Notes: generated from the sequence alone by a model not told the origin. A stretch of DNA of 64,000 nt from Budorcas taxicolor (GCF_023091745.1 NC_068925.1:3906001-3970000), one strand, 5' to 3'; shown: positions 1 to 11,650, counted from the first letter of the stretch. Numbers and translations are program-made.

Positions 1-492
1 TTCAAAAGCAGAGGCATTACTTTGTCAACAAATGTCAATCTGGTCAAGACTATGGTTTTTCCAGTGGCCATGTATGGATGTGAGAGTTGGACTGTGAAGA
101 AAGCTGAGCACCGAAGAATTGATGCTTTTGAACTGTGGTGTTGGAGAAGACTCTTGAGAGTCCCTTGGACTGCAAGGAGATCCAACCAGTCCATCCTAAA
201 GGAGATCAGTCCTGGGTATTTATTGGAGGGACTGATGTTGAAGCTGAAACTCCAATACTTTGGCCACCTCATATGAGAGTTGACTCGTTGGAAAAGACCC
301 TGATGCTGGGAGGGATTGAGGGCAGGAGGAGAAGGGGACAACAAAGAATAAGATGGTTGGATGGCATCACTGACTCAATGGACGTGAGTCTGAGTGAACT
401 CCAGGAGTTGGTGATGGACAGGGAGGCCCGGCGTGCTGCGATTCATGGGGTCGCAAAGAGTCGGACACGACTGAGCCACTGAACTGAACTAT
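1..492 (+). mobile_element. BovB (RTE) LINE, 3' fragment
   Basis: The decayed C-terminal part of the BovB reverse-transcriptase protein is readable in two overlapping frames, with motifs such as AMYGCESWTVKKAE and RIDAFELWCWRRLL. The characteristic BovB tail follows, ending in a GTCGGACACGACTGAG-type sequence near 465. The frame shifts around 135-270, so it is non-functional. The element is 5'-truncated by the window edge or by its own insertion. It lies in the presumed first intron of PLEKHA6, antisense to that gene. Confidence 0.9.
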
Positions 493-579
493 AGTACCTG
501 TCTCTACATGGGACAAAAGGTGGCCCTCTCCCATTGAAGAAGGGTCCGCGTGGGTCACAATCCACATCATTTCCCATCT

Positions 580-1320
580 TTTCTAGACCCTTACTCCACT
601 GAGCATGGCAGGCTTCACATTCAATGTCTCCCTCCCCCTCACATCCATCACTTTAGCCCCATTCCTATCTGCGTCTTCCGCTGAACCCTCTGTCTCTCTC
701 TCGAAGCTGCCTGCCCTCCCAGCTCCCTTCCCAAGCTCCTCTTCTTCCTGACCAGACAACCCTGTTAGAAACGAGTTCCTTCTAACAGTCCCCATTTTCT
801 GGCCTGCCATTCACCAACCTCTGCAGCCTGATTCCTGTCCCCAGCCCTCCCCTGAAGCCACTTTCCTAGAGGTCATTACAGACGCCCCAGTTCCTCAATC
901 CAGTAAACGCTCTCCAGTCTTAACCGCATGTGGCTTTTCCACAGCTGACATCACTTCCTACATAGCATCCCTCTCCCTCGCCATCCGGGGCCATGCTACT
1001 CTGACCCTGGGGCTGCCCACCTCCATGCTGGGTCTCCTCTCTGGCCTCTCCTCAGATGTGGTGCTGCCAGAGACCCTCCCGTCTTCTCCCTGACACACTC
1101 CTGGGTGGTCCCAGCTGTGTGTGATGCCTCTCCAGTCCAGGGCCCCTCTCTTCCTCCTCTAGCCTGTACACCTAGCTGCCTCTAGGGCAGCACTTCCTGA
1201 CTGTCCCATGGGAACCTCAAATTCAGGATTTCCTAGCTAAACTTGTACCTTCCCTAAAATCTGTTCCTCTTCCCATACTCCTGATTTCTATCAAATTCAA
1301 GTTAAAAATTCTAAGATTTA
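580..1320 (+). repeat. L2 LINE relic (first segment)
   Basis: This pyrimidine-rich stretch has the order of words expected of a diverged L2 ORF2 3' half, for example the region around 1165-1290. It appears to continue after the SINEs at 1325-1600 and 1761-1975. No open frame or exon-like signal is visible. The family call is from memory of the consensus. Confidence 0.5.
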
Positions 1321-1324
1321 GCAT

Positions 1325-1600
1325 TTCCCTGGTGGTCCAGCGGTTGAGAACCAGCCTGCCAGTGTAGGGGACCCAAGCCTGATCCCTCATCCAAGAAGAT
1401 CCCACACGCCGAGGGGCAGCTAAGCCCAAGCCCCACAGTTACTGAAGTCCGAGCTCTAGAACTGTGCTCCCCAACAAGAGAAGCCCCCAGTGAGAAGCCC
1501 GTGCAACGCAGCAGATAGTAGCCTCCTCACCGCAACTGGGGAAAGCCGGCACACAGCAGTGAAGACCCACTGCAGCCAAAAATAAATAAATACATTGTTT
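1325..1600 (+). mobile_element. CHR-type tRNA-derived SINE
   Basis: It begins with CCCTGGTGGTCCAGCGGTTG, a diverged tRNA-like A-box segment. The CHR body follows (AGAAGATCCCACACGC, CTAAGCCCAAGCCCCACA, GAGAAGCCC), and an A-rich AAATAAATAAATA tail ends it. It interrupts the L2 relic. Confidence 0.85.
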
Positions 1601-1760
1601 TTTAGCTCAGAATTATCTGGGGCTCTTCCCCTTCTCTCCCCTCATTCCTCAACATGCAGGAAGTAAATGGAAACTCTCAATTCTATGCCTAAAGATTCTC
1701 CCCACCCTTTAGGGAGAAAAATCTTTAATTCAAGTCTCCTGGACTCTCCTGGACTTTGGT

Positions 1761-1975
1761 GGGGCTTCCAGGTGGCTCAGTGGTAAAGAACCCGCCTGCC
1801 AACGCAGGAGACAAAGAGACGTGGGCTCAATCCCTGGGTCAGGAAGATCCCCTGGAGGAGTACTGGCAACCGTCTCCAGTACTCTTGCTTAGAAAATCCC
1901 ATGGACAGAGGAGCCTGGCGGGCTCCAGTCCATGGGGTCACAGAGAGTCTGACACGACTGAGCACAGCACAGACT
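1761..1975 (+). mobile_element. Bov-tA SINE
   Basis: The tRNA-like head (GGTGGCTCAGTGGTAAAGAA) is joined to the BovB-derived body. The body ends CACAGAGAGTCTGACACGAC near 1957. This arrangement is specific to ruminants. It is inserted into the L2 relic. Confidence 0.92.
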
Positions 1976-2615
1976 TTGGTGACTGCCTCCCACCTGCCCT
2001 CCACACCTCCAGTGTCTCCCATGCTGCCCCACTCAGCCCCCAGATCACCATCTCTGCAACTGCCAGAGAGATCCTTCTACAGCACACGTCTAACTACGTC
2101 CCTCCTCTGTGTGAAATCACAGTTGGTTTCCTATCACCTACAGGATCATGTTCAAACCCCTTAGCCTAACACACAAGCCCCTCTGGAGCGGCCCTCCCCT
2201 ACCTGTTTTGCCTCGGCTTCTGCGGCACCCGAGCTGGCCCATCCCATCTCTCCTGAGCCCCTCAGAGTGTTTATGACAACCTGGGCTCCAGCAGCCATAG
2301 GTGCCCTCCGACCCGCAGGCCTCTGCCTGAGGGCCCCTTTCACTCTGGTCTCTTTCCTCCAGAATGAAGTGAAATGTCTCCTCCTCCAGGAAGCCCTCCC
2401 TCAACTCTTCAGACCATTAGCTCTATCTTCTTTGTGTTCCTATAATATCATGCAGTTACCTCTGGAATGTATCTGATTATTTCATAAGTATTTGTTTGTG
2501 TTTTCTCTCTACCACCTTTAAAGAAAAACCTGTGTGTCTTATTGTTTTTTTTTTATCTCAATGCCCAACACTGCAGCAGACAAATAGTGGATATTCAATA
2601 AATGTCTATGGATAG
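1976..2615 (+). repeat. L2 LINE relic (3' segment)
   Basis: This is the distal L2 sequence, including a diverged version of the terminal 'caataaatg' end at about 2597-2607. It is collinear with the L2 pieces before the two SINEs, so 580-2615 was one ancient L2 later split by a CHR and a Bov-tA. Confidence 0.65.
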
Positions 2616-2669
2616 AACAACAAAAAGAGGTTGGAAGGCAAGTAAGAAACAGAAGAAAGATGGGAAAAG

Positions 2670-2845
2670 CCAAATTAACCACTTTATCAGAATCCCTGAG
2701 GAGCTTATGGAAATGCAGATTCTGAGGCCATCCCAGATCCTCTGACTCAGACAGAATCCTTGGAGGCAGGGCTTGGGAACTGGCCTTTTAAACTAATTTC
2801 CTTGGGTGATTCTTATGGATTCTAAAGTCTCAAACCACCGACCAA
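2670..2845 (+). mobile_element. MER5A-like hAT DNA-transposon relic
   Basis: The segment has the MER5A word order: 'accactttatcagaatc', 'ggaaatgcagattctgagg', 'ctgactcagacagaatc', 'ggtgattcttatg' and 'tctcaaaccac'. The terminal inverted repeats are badly decayed. Only internal similarity supports the call. Confidence 0.6.
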
Positions 2846-4022
2846 AGGGACACTTGTTTTAATACTGGAGAAGTTCTGTTATTTCAGAATCTGACCCAGG
2901 GTCAAGAACCTCAGTGGAGTTAATGTCTAAGATAGTATAATTATAACATCAACTTTGATCATTGTCATAACTATAGAAGAAAAGCCTATAGCAAACGTGG
3001 AAACAGTAACACCAACAAGAAAACCACTGGCTGCCTGCACTCCTGCAAAGGCACTTTGGAACACAAGGAAGGCACTGCGCTCTGGGCTTGGTGGGAGCTC
3101 TGATTAACAAGTGGTTTCATCTCAGCCAAGTACTCTCCATCTCTGCAGAGCTCGCCTCCCATCTGAAACAGGAGGGGGTTGCATCTAAGCTTCCTTTCAG
3201 CTCTAATGTTCTGAGAGTGGCTATCTTGAGAAAGGGAAAACCCATCATGGGTGGGTAACAGTTCAAATGCTGTGCTCTAGGCTTGCTATATTATCAGGAG
3301 ACTTCTATCCTGGCAAAAGATCCCTGTAGGAGAAGCAGGCCAAAACAGCGTCCGCAGAGCCACTCCGTTATAACGAGATTAAGCCAGAGCCATTTTGGTT
3401 GATGAAATTAATAGAACAGTGCTAATATATTACGGACAGCAGCAGAGCCTCCCTCTCTAAAGAATGCCAGGTGTATTGTGGGCACGTTCTTCCCCTTGAC
3501 CACAGCCCTGTAAAGGTGCTGGAGGGGAGGGGCTGCCATCTGGGCAGCCCTGAGAGCCCTGCGGCGGACTGTGGGGGCGGCAGGAGAGGGTCTCCTGGGA
3601 TGTTGGCACTTAGCCCACGTCTTCCTGTAGGAAAGGTTGGGGTGGGCACAAGGAAGAAAGGACCCTCTGCGGGCCCTGTCAGTCACCAGTGCTGGAAGGG
3701 AAGACCTGCGCGCCGGGCACCAGGTCCAGCCGTTCTCCTCGGGGACCCCGTTCTGCCAGCAGCCAGGGGAGAGGGCAAAGCCAGCACCTGGCCTGCCTCT
3801 CCAGGGCAGGGAGTGCTGAGCCTCTGCTGGACCTTGACCCACCGGGGAAAGGCGGGAGCCGCATTCAAACAGGCACAGCGATCAACTTGTTAGTCATGCG
3901 GGTTGTTCCAGCCACCGCTCCCCCGACCCGGCCTCTCCGGCGGGTCCCCAGCCCTGCTGCCTTTCAAGTTGGACAACTTGGAAAGGAGAGAGGGGGAGAG
4001 AAAATGACGGGGGCTCACATAC

Positions 4023-4105
4023 TTGATGAAGAAGACTCTCCCACCGCGGTCAACTCCGTAGGTCCACCGGCCGGGCAAGTCCAGCCAGTCAATCTCATCG
4101 GCCAT
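4023..4105 (-). CDS. PLEKHA6: PLEKHA6 long isoform, first coding exon (start of WW domain)
   Basis: Translation from the ATG at 4105 gives a short acidic lead, then LPGRWTYGVDRGGRVFFI. This is the first half of a WW domain with the first tryptophan and the aromatic FF block, as in PLEKHA5 and PLEKHA7. The exon ends ATC-AA and is followed by GTATGTGAG, a good donor. The split codon (AA plus one base) would supply Asn or Lys, fitting the family's FFIN. The ATG has G at -3 and +4, and no other ATG lies upstream in the leader as far as 4900. PLEKHA5/6/7 are WW/PH adaptors that bind PDZD11 and act at cell junctions and in trafficking. The gene was assigned by family motif plus synteny beside PPP1R15B. 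The next exon is left of the window or unrecognised. Only 27 whole codons are present here. Confidence 0.78.
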
Positions 4106-4790
4106 CTCGGAGTCCCGCAGCCCCTCCGGCTCCCTGCGCACCGGGGCGTCGGGCTGGGAGGCGGGCGGGGGGGGGCCACGGCGAGCCCCCCACTCCTGCT
4201 CCTCCTCGAGGCGGCGACGGGGGCGGGGGTCCAGGCGGTCCGCCCGGCTCCCCGGCCCGGGGCTCCGGCCTCTCGCTGGAGGCAGCTGGCCGCCAGCCGG
4301 GCGGCAGGGAGCGGAAGACTTAACCCCGGCGGGGCCGCGCGAGCCCGGCCGCAGACGCGCGCCGCCCCCGGAGCCGGCGCTCCGCTCCCGCCGTCTCCTG
4401 AACTTAATGACGGGCAATTAGCGCGGAGGGGCTCGGCCGCCCCGCTCGCGCGGGCCGCCCGCGGGCAGCGCCGAGGGCTCGGGCCCGTCTGCTCGCCGCG
4501 GCCGGGCGGCCGGCGGGGCCGAGCGGGTGAGCGCGCGAGCCGGAGGACGCTCCCCGGAGGGCGCGGGGCGCCAGGCGCGAGCGAGGGCGCTGCCGCCCGG
4601 CTCCCGGCCCGCACGCGGCCGCCGCCCGGCGAGCGGAGGGCGGGGCCCCGCGCCGCCCCGAGGGCCGCTCCCGGCCGGCGAGGGCCGCCGCGGCCCGCGG
4701 GCCCCCGAGTCCCGACTCCCGGCGCGGGGGGCACCCGCTTGGCGGACAGAGATGGGAATCCTGGACCGCAGGGACACGTCCAGCCTCTGA
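4090..4790 (-). promoter_or_regulatory. PLEKHA6: CpG island, probable PLEKHA6 promoter and 5' UTR
   Basis: An extremely GC- and CpG-rich block surrounds and precedes the WW exon on the minus strand, in sharp contrast with the AT-rich flanks. It contains many GC boxes and no obvious TATA box, as expected of a dispersed-start mammalian promoter. Long open frames here on both strands are a by-product of GC content. The start site cannot be placed from sequence alone. Confidence 0.75.
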
Positions 4791-5062
4791 CCCGAAAGGG
4801 GGAAGTGATCAGACCTGGTTCTGCTCGGCGGGAGGTTAGCAGAGGAACAAAGGTCAGATGCAGGGAAGGCTGGCACGGCTGTGAGTAGCGAGGGGCCCCT
4901 TCTGGCTAGAATGTCAACCTCATGAGTCAAGCTAGTCCTTACTTACCTGTCTTTCTGAGTACTTCCTTTAAGAAGCCTGCCATGACTAAGGAAGAATCAG
5001 AGCGAGACCTTCAGATGCTCTCAGAAAGCAACAGCTTTACATGCCTAATTAGTGCAGAAAAG

Positions 5063-5112
5063 GGAAGGAAAGGAAAAAGAAAGAAAGAAAGAAAGGAGGG
5101 AAGGAGGGAATG
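5063..5112 (+). repeat. Purine-rich GAAA/GGAA simple repeat
   Basis: Tandem AAAG/GAAA units are followed by GGAGGGAAGG units, all purine on the plus strand. It is a microsatellite-type tract with no other function visible. Confidence 0.85.
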
Positions 5113-5189
5113 TGTTCCAGGTACGGAACATAGATTGCAAGCATTCAGTACTAGCGTATCAAAATGGCATTGCTGGAACCCACAGTTCT

Positions 5190-5243
5190 GCGGTCCAAGG
5201 GGTTGCAAAGAGTTGGACGGTGACTGAGCGACTGAACTGACAG
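5190..5243 (+). mobile_element. BovB/Bov-A tail fragment
   Basis: Only the terminal portion is present: GGGGTTGCAAAGAGTTGG, then a diverged GACTGAGCGACTGAACTG end. It is a truncated RTE-derived remnant. Confidence 0.7.
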
Positions 5244-5623
5244 TCCTGCTGTCTGTGGTCTGCATCAAAGCTGGACTCCTGTCAGCTTTCCCAGCTTACT
5301 CGGGACCTGCCCCTGAGGCTCCCATTAGGTAAACACTGTCCTAATCCATGTGTCAGACCCAAGGAAATAATTAGATACCTGTCTTTAGAGGAAGCAATGT
5401 GCCGCTTGGCAGTTGGCAAGTATCTGTTGAATGAGCAAGTTTACTGTAAGCATTCTAAGGGACATGATGCCTATTCTACCCAGGTGATTCCTACTCATCC
5501 CTTTGGTATCAACCCGTGTGTCACCTACTCCAGAAAGCCATTCTCGATTCCACTCCAGGCAGGTTTATCTGTGTATCCTCTACGTGCCATGTAACTTTGT
5601 TAATGACCCTGTAGTGGAGCTTA

Positions 5624-5746
5624 TCTGGAGAAGGAAATGGCAACCCACTCCAGTGTTCTTGCCTGGAGAATTCCACGGATAGACGAGTCTGGCAGGTTAC
5701 AGTCCATCGGGTCACAAAGAGTTGGGCATGACTGAGCATACGTACA
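5624..5746 (+). mobile_element. Bov-A SINE monomer
   Basis: It carries the GGAGAAGGAAATGGCAACCC and CCTGGAGAATTCCACGGATA modules and a diverged ACAAAGAGTTGGGCATGAC end, without a tRNA head. Confidence 0.88.
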
Positions 5747-5784
5747 GTGGAGCTTACCAAACTATAACGCAACCCTTGGTTTAC

Positions 5785-5905
5785 TTATCCGTCTCCTTCA
5801 GAACAGGGGCTCTGTGTGCCCCTCAGAGCAGGGGCTCCATTTGATTCATCTTTACAGCCTCAGCACCTACCTGGGACGCACAATTTATATTTGATGAATG
5901 ACTGA
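5785..5905 (+). repeat. L2 LINE 3'-end fragment
   Basis: Words such as 'gaacaggggctctgtg', 'cagcctcagcacctacctgg' and 'atttgatgaatgactg' match the diverged terminal part of L2. Confidence 0.55.
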
Positions 5906-6458
5906 TATTATCCTAAGTAGAAATGGCTCTTAACTCTAACCACAATCTTGTACTTTTGGACCCTATTTAGGGGCCAGATAAATATAACCACCAGCAACAT
6001 CCGGGTGTATGTGGGGAGAGCTTTCTGGAAAAAAGAACAACCAGTGAGCCTTCTCAGGAATCCTAAAGGCTCAACCTAGGTGTAATGTGTATACATCTGG
6101 TAGATACTGAAGCCACAAGATGCCTCAAAGAACATCTCATCCTAGCCTCTTGACTTAAATATAGGAAGCAGAAGAGCAAAGAAGTGAAGGGAAATTTCAT
6201 GTCACTGAGCAAGGCTCTGCCCAGTGTCCAGGCCAGAACTCTTTCCATTGCATGATTCTACCTCCAACACTGGAAATTCACTCTGCCAACATACAGGCTG
6301 ATTCTTGGTGCCAGTTTAGGCCCATTCTCCAGAAGCAAAAAGGAACAAAATCCCATAATACCCAACTCTTTTCTCCCTTTTCAGATCCTACATGTTTTTA
6401 GTGACGAAAGCGGCATTTGACAGTAAAGGAGAGCTGCCTCTGAGAAGCACAGGTGAAG

Positions 6459-6550
6459 AGGCATGCCCCTTCGTAGCTCCTGAATTGAGGGGTCTGGGAG
6501 CGTCAGGCATGCCCCTTCGTAGCTCCTGAATTGAGGGGTCTGGGAGCGTC
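6459..6550. repeat. Perfect 46-bp tandem duplication
   Basis: Two adjacent copies (6459-6504 and 6505-6550) begin AGGCATGCCCC and end GGGAGCGTC, with no mismatch. No third copy or partial flanking copy is visible. The lack of divergence suggests a recent duplication or an assembly artefact. Confidence 0.95.
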
Positions 6551-7380
6551 AAGGGGTCAGACTCCTCACTGGTCCCCCACCCCCAACCTTGTGAAACACC
6601 TGTTAAGGCCCATCCACCAGAGCCACCTGCCCACCCCTATGACATCAGAGGATCTGAACCACCAGGATTGCTGCCAAGATGCCTCCAGGGAAAATACCAG
6701 CAACCAGAGCACTCCCTGTCCAACCTGAGCAACCGGTAAGTGCGGCTTCTTGGGCTGAGGGTGGGTGGAAATAGGGAACAGTATGACATGTTTTTGAAAA
6801 CATGTATTGCACCACTGTCTTCTTGGAGGAGCAGGGGCTCCTGAGGATTTCTTCAAAAGATTTTTGCCTTGTTTATCTCTAATCTGGCCTGGGGTTCCTT
6901 GGAACATTTACCTAGAGCAAAAAAAAGAGCAAGTGGTTGAGATTTTGAACGGTTTCACTCGCTTGGAATAAGAAATCAGGTTTGAAAACACGGTCTAACT
7001 GTGGCGTCTTCTCTCCAATGACTCTTTATTTTCTGGTTCTTGTTTATTAATTATGATCAGGGTTGATACTGCTAAGCAAAGAAACTTTCTTTAGCCAAGA
7101 AAGTAAAGACAATTCAGAGAGAGTAGAAAACTCAAATAAAAATAGGGATTGGTTCAACAATTACCCGGAAGAAGGCAGGAGAGATATGTTGAAATGAAAA
7201 CCTTACCTGCTTTGCAGTTACGTCAGAAATTTAGTTGTTTGTTTTTTCCTTACAGTAAATTTCATCTCTTTAAAAGCAACAAAGCATGTGGATAAAATAT
7301 ATCAGAGATATTTAGAAGTGATTCTGATTCTCTCATATATTTTGAGAGCTTAAGTCAGGCACTTGAATGTTATCATGCTT
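6551..7380. other. Intergenic stretch without recognised features
   Basis: Mixed-composition sequence becomes AT-rich after about 6900. Short open frames occur but none has a recognisable domain, and no repeat family was identified. Confidence 0.6.
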
Positions 7381-7384
7381 CTGG

Positions 7385-7850
7385 CTTGGTTCCAGCGGTA
7401 GGCTGAGAAACAGCTCCCCAGAAACTGCCCCCGTCAAATCCCTGGAGCCCATGAATGCGACCTTACTTGGATGTAACTAAGACAAGGATGTGGAGATGAG
7501 GAGATTACCCCGGATTATTCGGGGTGGGCCCTAAATTCAATGACACATGTCCTTATGGGAGAGAAGCAGGCGGAGGCGCGAGACAGACAGACAGCAGGAG
7601 ACAGTGCGGCCACAGAGGCCGAGGCGGGCGGGGAGCCAGCGCAGAGCCAGGGGTGGCGGCAGCCACCAGAGCCTGGGAGAGGCGCAGAGGAGCTCTCCCC
7701 CCGAGCCTGCAGAGAGAGTGTGGCCCTAACGCTTCAGTTTCAGTCTTCCGGAATCCAGAACTGTGAGAGAATAAATTCTTTTTTGTTTTAAGCCAGCCAG
7801 TTTGAGGTGATTTGTTATAGCATCTTGGTAAATTCACACAGTACCTATAA
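7385..7850 (+). repeat. MLT1-type (ERVL-MaLR) LTR relic
   Basis: It retains the MLT1-like series 'gcgaccttacttgg', 'ggtgggccctaaattcaatg', 'tgtccttatggga' and 'ccagaactgtgagagaataaatt', then a 'ttttaagccagccagttt' end. AATAAA lies in the usual polyadenylation position. The family is assigned from recalled consensus features. Confidence 0.7.
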
Positions 7851-7859
7851 GAAAATAAT

Positions 7860-9025
7860 AAGCTACCGAGGACTGAAATAAATGTCTGTCATTTTTGCTT
7901 GTCCCATATCCAGCCTCCTTTCTTCTGTCAATAGCCCCTGGAGCTTCCTTTTGACGTCTAGCTTTTTGCCACTGTCAGTCCATGTGGGTTGAATGGGCTG
8001 CCCCCACACTCACCCCAGCTCCACTGGTTCAGGAAAGCACACATGACTCGGACCAGACCAGTGAGACTGATTTAAGAAGATCCTAGACCTCCTGGGAAGA
8101 AGCCCTTTCTCTCTTGGAGTCCAAGCGGGCAGGTGTCACTTTGGTGCTGCTGGGGTCTTTCTGAGGGGAAGCTTGCTGAGAGCGAGTCCAGTCCAGGAGA
8201 AAGTGGACCAGAAGATGCAGACACACTGTGTCCTCGTATCCCTGAGCCCCAGGACCAGCTTACCAGAAGAGGCCCTATCACTGGGGTTTCTACTTGAAGG
8301 TGCCCAGAAACACCCTTATTTGCTCCAGCCAGTTTCTGTCCCTGACAACTGAAAAAGTCCTAGCCAGGACAAAGGTCAAAGTGTCCTGTGGCCCTGTTGC
8401 TCTGTTGTAACCAATGTTTCTTTGAGAAAGTCAACGAGATAACCACCTGCACTTCTAGTGACTTGAGAACGTGAACTCTTCCAATAATCTAATAATCTAA
8501 TAATTTTAGATCAAGGAAAGGACATTTGTGACCATCTGGTCAAAGTCTATAATTTCCCTCTAAAGGGTACTAGAGAACCCAGGAGAAGTACCCGGAGTTG
8601 TGGCAATTCCTCAGGAGAGTTGGGACCACAGCTCAGGTCTCCTGAGAACCTGATCAGTAGAAAGCTATATTTAAAGGCATTTGCTTTATCATTTAAACAT
8701 ACTTGGCCAAGAGACTCACAGTTATAAGATAATTATAACTGATTCCTCTGCTATGTTAAAGAATAACCACAACAATAGTTTTTGTTGAGTGCTGGTGTTT
8801 AATAGCTATGCAGCAGGCTAGGTCACTAGCCACTGTTAATTATTTTACAGGAACTAGGAAGCAAAGGAAAAGAAATCAAGGCCCTCTCTGCTGGGATTAT
8901 TAATAGATACACGATAATGTAAACATGCAAGAGCCCAAACTAGTTGCTTGATAGCAGTGGTGATTTGATAAAGGTTTTAGAGAGGTGGGGGTTTTAGTGC
9001 TTATTTTGTCTGCTCCTTTGCCTGT
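7860..9025. other. Intergenic stretch, no gene seen
   Basis: There is no exon-like open frame with plausible splice sites. A small TAATCTAA-type tandem appears at about 8485-8505. The remainder is unique-looking, moderately AT-rich DNA. Confidence 0.55.
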
Positions 9026-9029
9026 GTTG

Positions 9030-9212
9030 GATCTTGGATCGTGTGGCTCTCAGCGGCTGCAGTGTGCAGGCCTGTAGCTGCGGCATGCAGGCCCGCGGGC
9101 CCCGCTGCTCCTGGCATGTGGAGTCCATGTTCCCCACCCAGGGATCATACCTTTGTCCCCGGCGTTGTGGAGCAGATCCTTAACTTCTGGACCACCAGGG
9201 AAATCTTGAGAG
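9030..9212 (-). mobile_element. CHR-type SINE
   Basis: The reverse complement of the CHR body and head is seen: 'cagggatcatacctttgtcc', 'ttaacttctggaccaccagg' and 'gaaatc' at the end. It is adjacent to an L2 relic. Confidence 0.8.
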
Positions 9213-9309
9213 TGGCACGTTTTGTTATAAAACAAATTGTTGAACTGATGCTGGTAACCAGAGGATTGTGGAATCCTGACATTTCTCTACAGCCGGTTGA
9301 ACTGAATTA

Positions 9310-10260
9310 CATTTGTTCCACAGATATTTGCTGAGTACCTTCTGTGACCCCAATATTCTTCTAGGTACAGAGGATCCAAGAGTGAATAAAACAGAAAAGA
9401 CCTTGCTCACATGGAATTTACATTTAATAAATACGTAGTCTTGGAGGACAATGAGTCTATGGAGAAAAATGGAAAGAGTAAAGGATAGGAGGGTAGCGGA
9501 TGCTGCTATCTTATATCCCATAGATTTCATATAGGATTGGCAGCAAAGGCTTCATTAAGCAGAAGGACATTTGAACAAAGACTTGAAGAAAGAGAGAGCA
9601 AACCATGTGCCACTGGGGAAACATGTTCCAAGTAGAGGAAAGAATGAGTGCAAAGGCCCCGAGGCAGGAATATCCTTGGAATGTTTGTGAAATAATGAGG
9701 CCAGCATGGCTGAAGCGGAATAAACGAGGCAAAGGAGATGAGGACCAGTGGGGTGGGGGCCAGTGGGAGAAGCTAAATTATTCCAGAATACGGGAAGAAG
9801 ATCAGCTGCTATTCTAAATGAGATGGGGAACTACTGGAGGTTTGAGTGTAGGAGACATGATCATTATCATTTAATGACTCTCTTAGAGGATCATTCTAGC
9901 GGCTATTTGAGATAGAGCAGAAACAGGTTCCAGTTATGAGGCTACTGCAATAATCCAAGCAAGATACAATGATGGTTCGGATCGTTGTGTTGGTGGATAG
10001 AAGCAGTGAGAAACCGTCAGATTCTGAGCATCTTTTAAAGGTAGAATTGCTAGAAATTGCTTATAGATTGTAATTGGACTGTGAGAGAAAGAGAATGCAC
10101 GCACGGTTTGCCCTTTCCTTTTCTTTGTGAGTGATGAGAATGCTCTCAAGGCTCACTTCCAAGGTTTCTTGCTACCTGACTATGAGGGACTTGGCCTGAG
10201 CATCAGAAAGTACAGAGTTGCCGCTGACCGAGACGGGAGTCGGCTGCAGAAAGAAGAGCA
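9310..10260 (-). repeat. L2 LINE relic
   Basis: A long reverse-strand L2 3' half can be followed by landmarks: 'atttgctgagtacc', 'gtgcaaaggccccgagg', 'ggccagcatggctgaagcgg', 'aggctactgcaataatcc' and 'gtgagagaaagagaatg'. Open frames here are short and have no intact domain. Confidence 0.75.
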
Positions 10261-10499
10261 GGCATGGCAGGGAGAGGGGGAACCCCTTCAGCTCTGCGCA
10301 CGCCATGCTGGAGACGAGAGATGCCAAGGAGATAACAGCGTGTATGAGATTAGCGTCTGTGCCAGGAGTAGGGAGATATGGTATTTTTCAGTGGTTAGAT
10401 GGTATTAACACCATGAAGCAAGTTGAGATCACAAAGAAAATGTGTGTGAGTAGGGAGGAGGCAGAGATCAAGGGCTGAGAACCAAGACACACTACTTTT

Positions 10500-11640
10500 T
10501 AGAGGTCGTGTTAATGAGAAGGAACCTGAACAAAAGACTCAGTCACAAGTGGCTAATGAAGGAGGAGGCAAACGAGAGCACCGCGTCCTGAAAGTGAGCC
10601 TTGAGCGCGTTCACGTCACTCACAAGGAGGAGGAGTGCGCAAATGTTGCCTGTGTTCCAGAAAGGCTGAGGTTAGGCTGGGTTCTGTCTGAGCAGGAAGA
10701 GACTTGTACTCCTGGGGAGAGCGTGGAGAGACCGCTCAGGTTATTTTGCGGTTGGTCTGAGAAGGGCCCTGGAAGATGATCGTTTTCGCTAATGAGCCCT
10801 TGCTCAGCACGGAGAGGAGCGCCCGAAACGTGCTTCCTTCAAGCCGCGTCTCTGTCCCTGTGCTGGCTTCTCCTGGGAAGGAGGCCAGCCCGAGATGGCT
10901 GTCTGACTTCTCCTCCAGGACTGTGTCCTGGGCAAACACCGGGCGCTGGCAGCTCCCCAGAGCCGCGGCGTGGAGGGCGGGTGGGGCAGGCCTGAGAGAA
11001 CGAAGCAGTCTATCATCACAGGCAGACACGGGCAGGCGGGACCTGGAGCCGCTGCTTCCATTTCCTCTCTGGGTCTCTTCTTGAATCGACACCTTGGGCA
11101 ATGCTCTTCCTGCACTGACTTTAAAGTCTGATCTGGGGGTTTTCTAGAGAATGGCAGCTCGTGCTGACTTTGGCGTTTCCTGGAACTATCACAGCACTTT
11201 GGTTCAGTTTAGTTCAATAAACTTACAAGGCACCACTATGCCTGTATCTCTGAAACCATTCCAGCCTTCAACAGACCCGTTCCTTCTCCCGTCTCTGTCA
11301 CTCACCAACCTGCTGGTCAGGCTTCTACGCTGGCTTCTGGCTCACCATCATCCTCCCCATTCCTGTCTCCCTTTCACTTTGGGGAATTTCAGTGCTGATG
11401 GGAAGAAACTACTCAGTGTCCTAAACTCGCGACACCTTAATGTCTGCAGTTCAGTTCCAGGGACATACACGTCCACTGCAGTCAGTCACTCACACCCAGG
11501 GCCATTCCTTGGGCTTTCTCACGACTCGGATTTATTCCTATCTGGAAGACAAACCTCTGATATCCCATGTTCTGACCACGGTTTCGGTTCTTTTAATGCC
11601 CTCTTTACTCTCCTCCCTTTACGCGTGTTCCTTGCCTCCT
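10500..11640. other. Intergenic stretch, no supported gene
   Basis: A locally GC-richer patch (10780-11060) has open frames on both strands, but no conserved domain, start context or splice pattern. The plus-strand open frame at 11151-11780 is low-complexity and partly repeat-derived. Confidence 0.5.
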
Positions 11641-11650
11641 GCAGTACCTT

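Noticed and set aside
4106..4417. N-terminal extension of PLEKHA6 in the same frame as the WW exon
   Set aside because: The extended frame has no ATG upstream of 4105 and a low-complexity Arg/Gly/Pro composition. The family starts at the MAD/MAAD-type residues.
3689..4888. 399-codon plus-strand open frame over the CpG island
   Set aside because: It is Arg/Pro/Gly-rich with no domain. Stop codons are rare at this GC content, and the real exon runs on the other strand.
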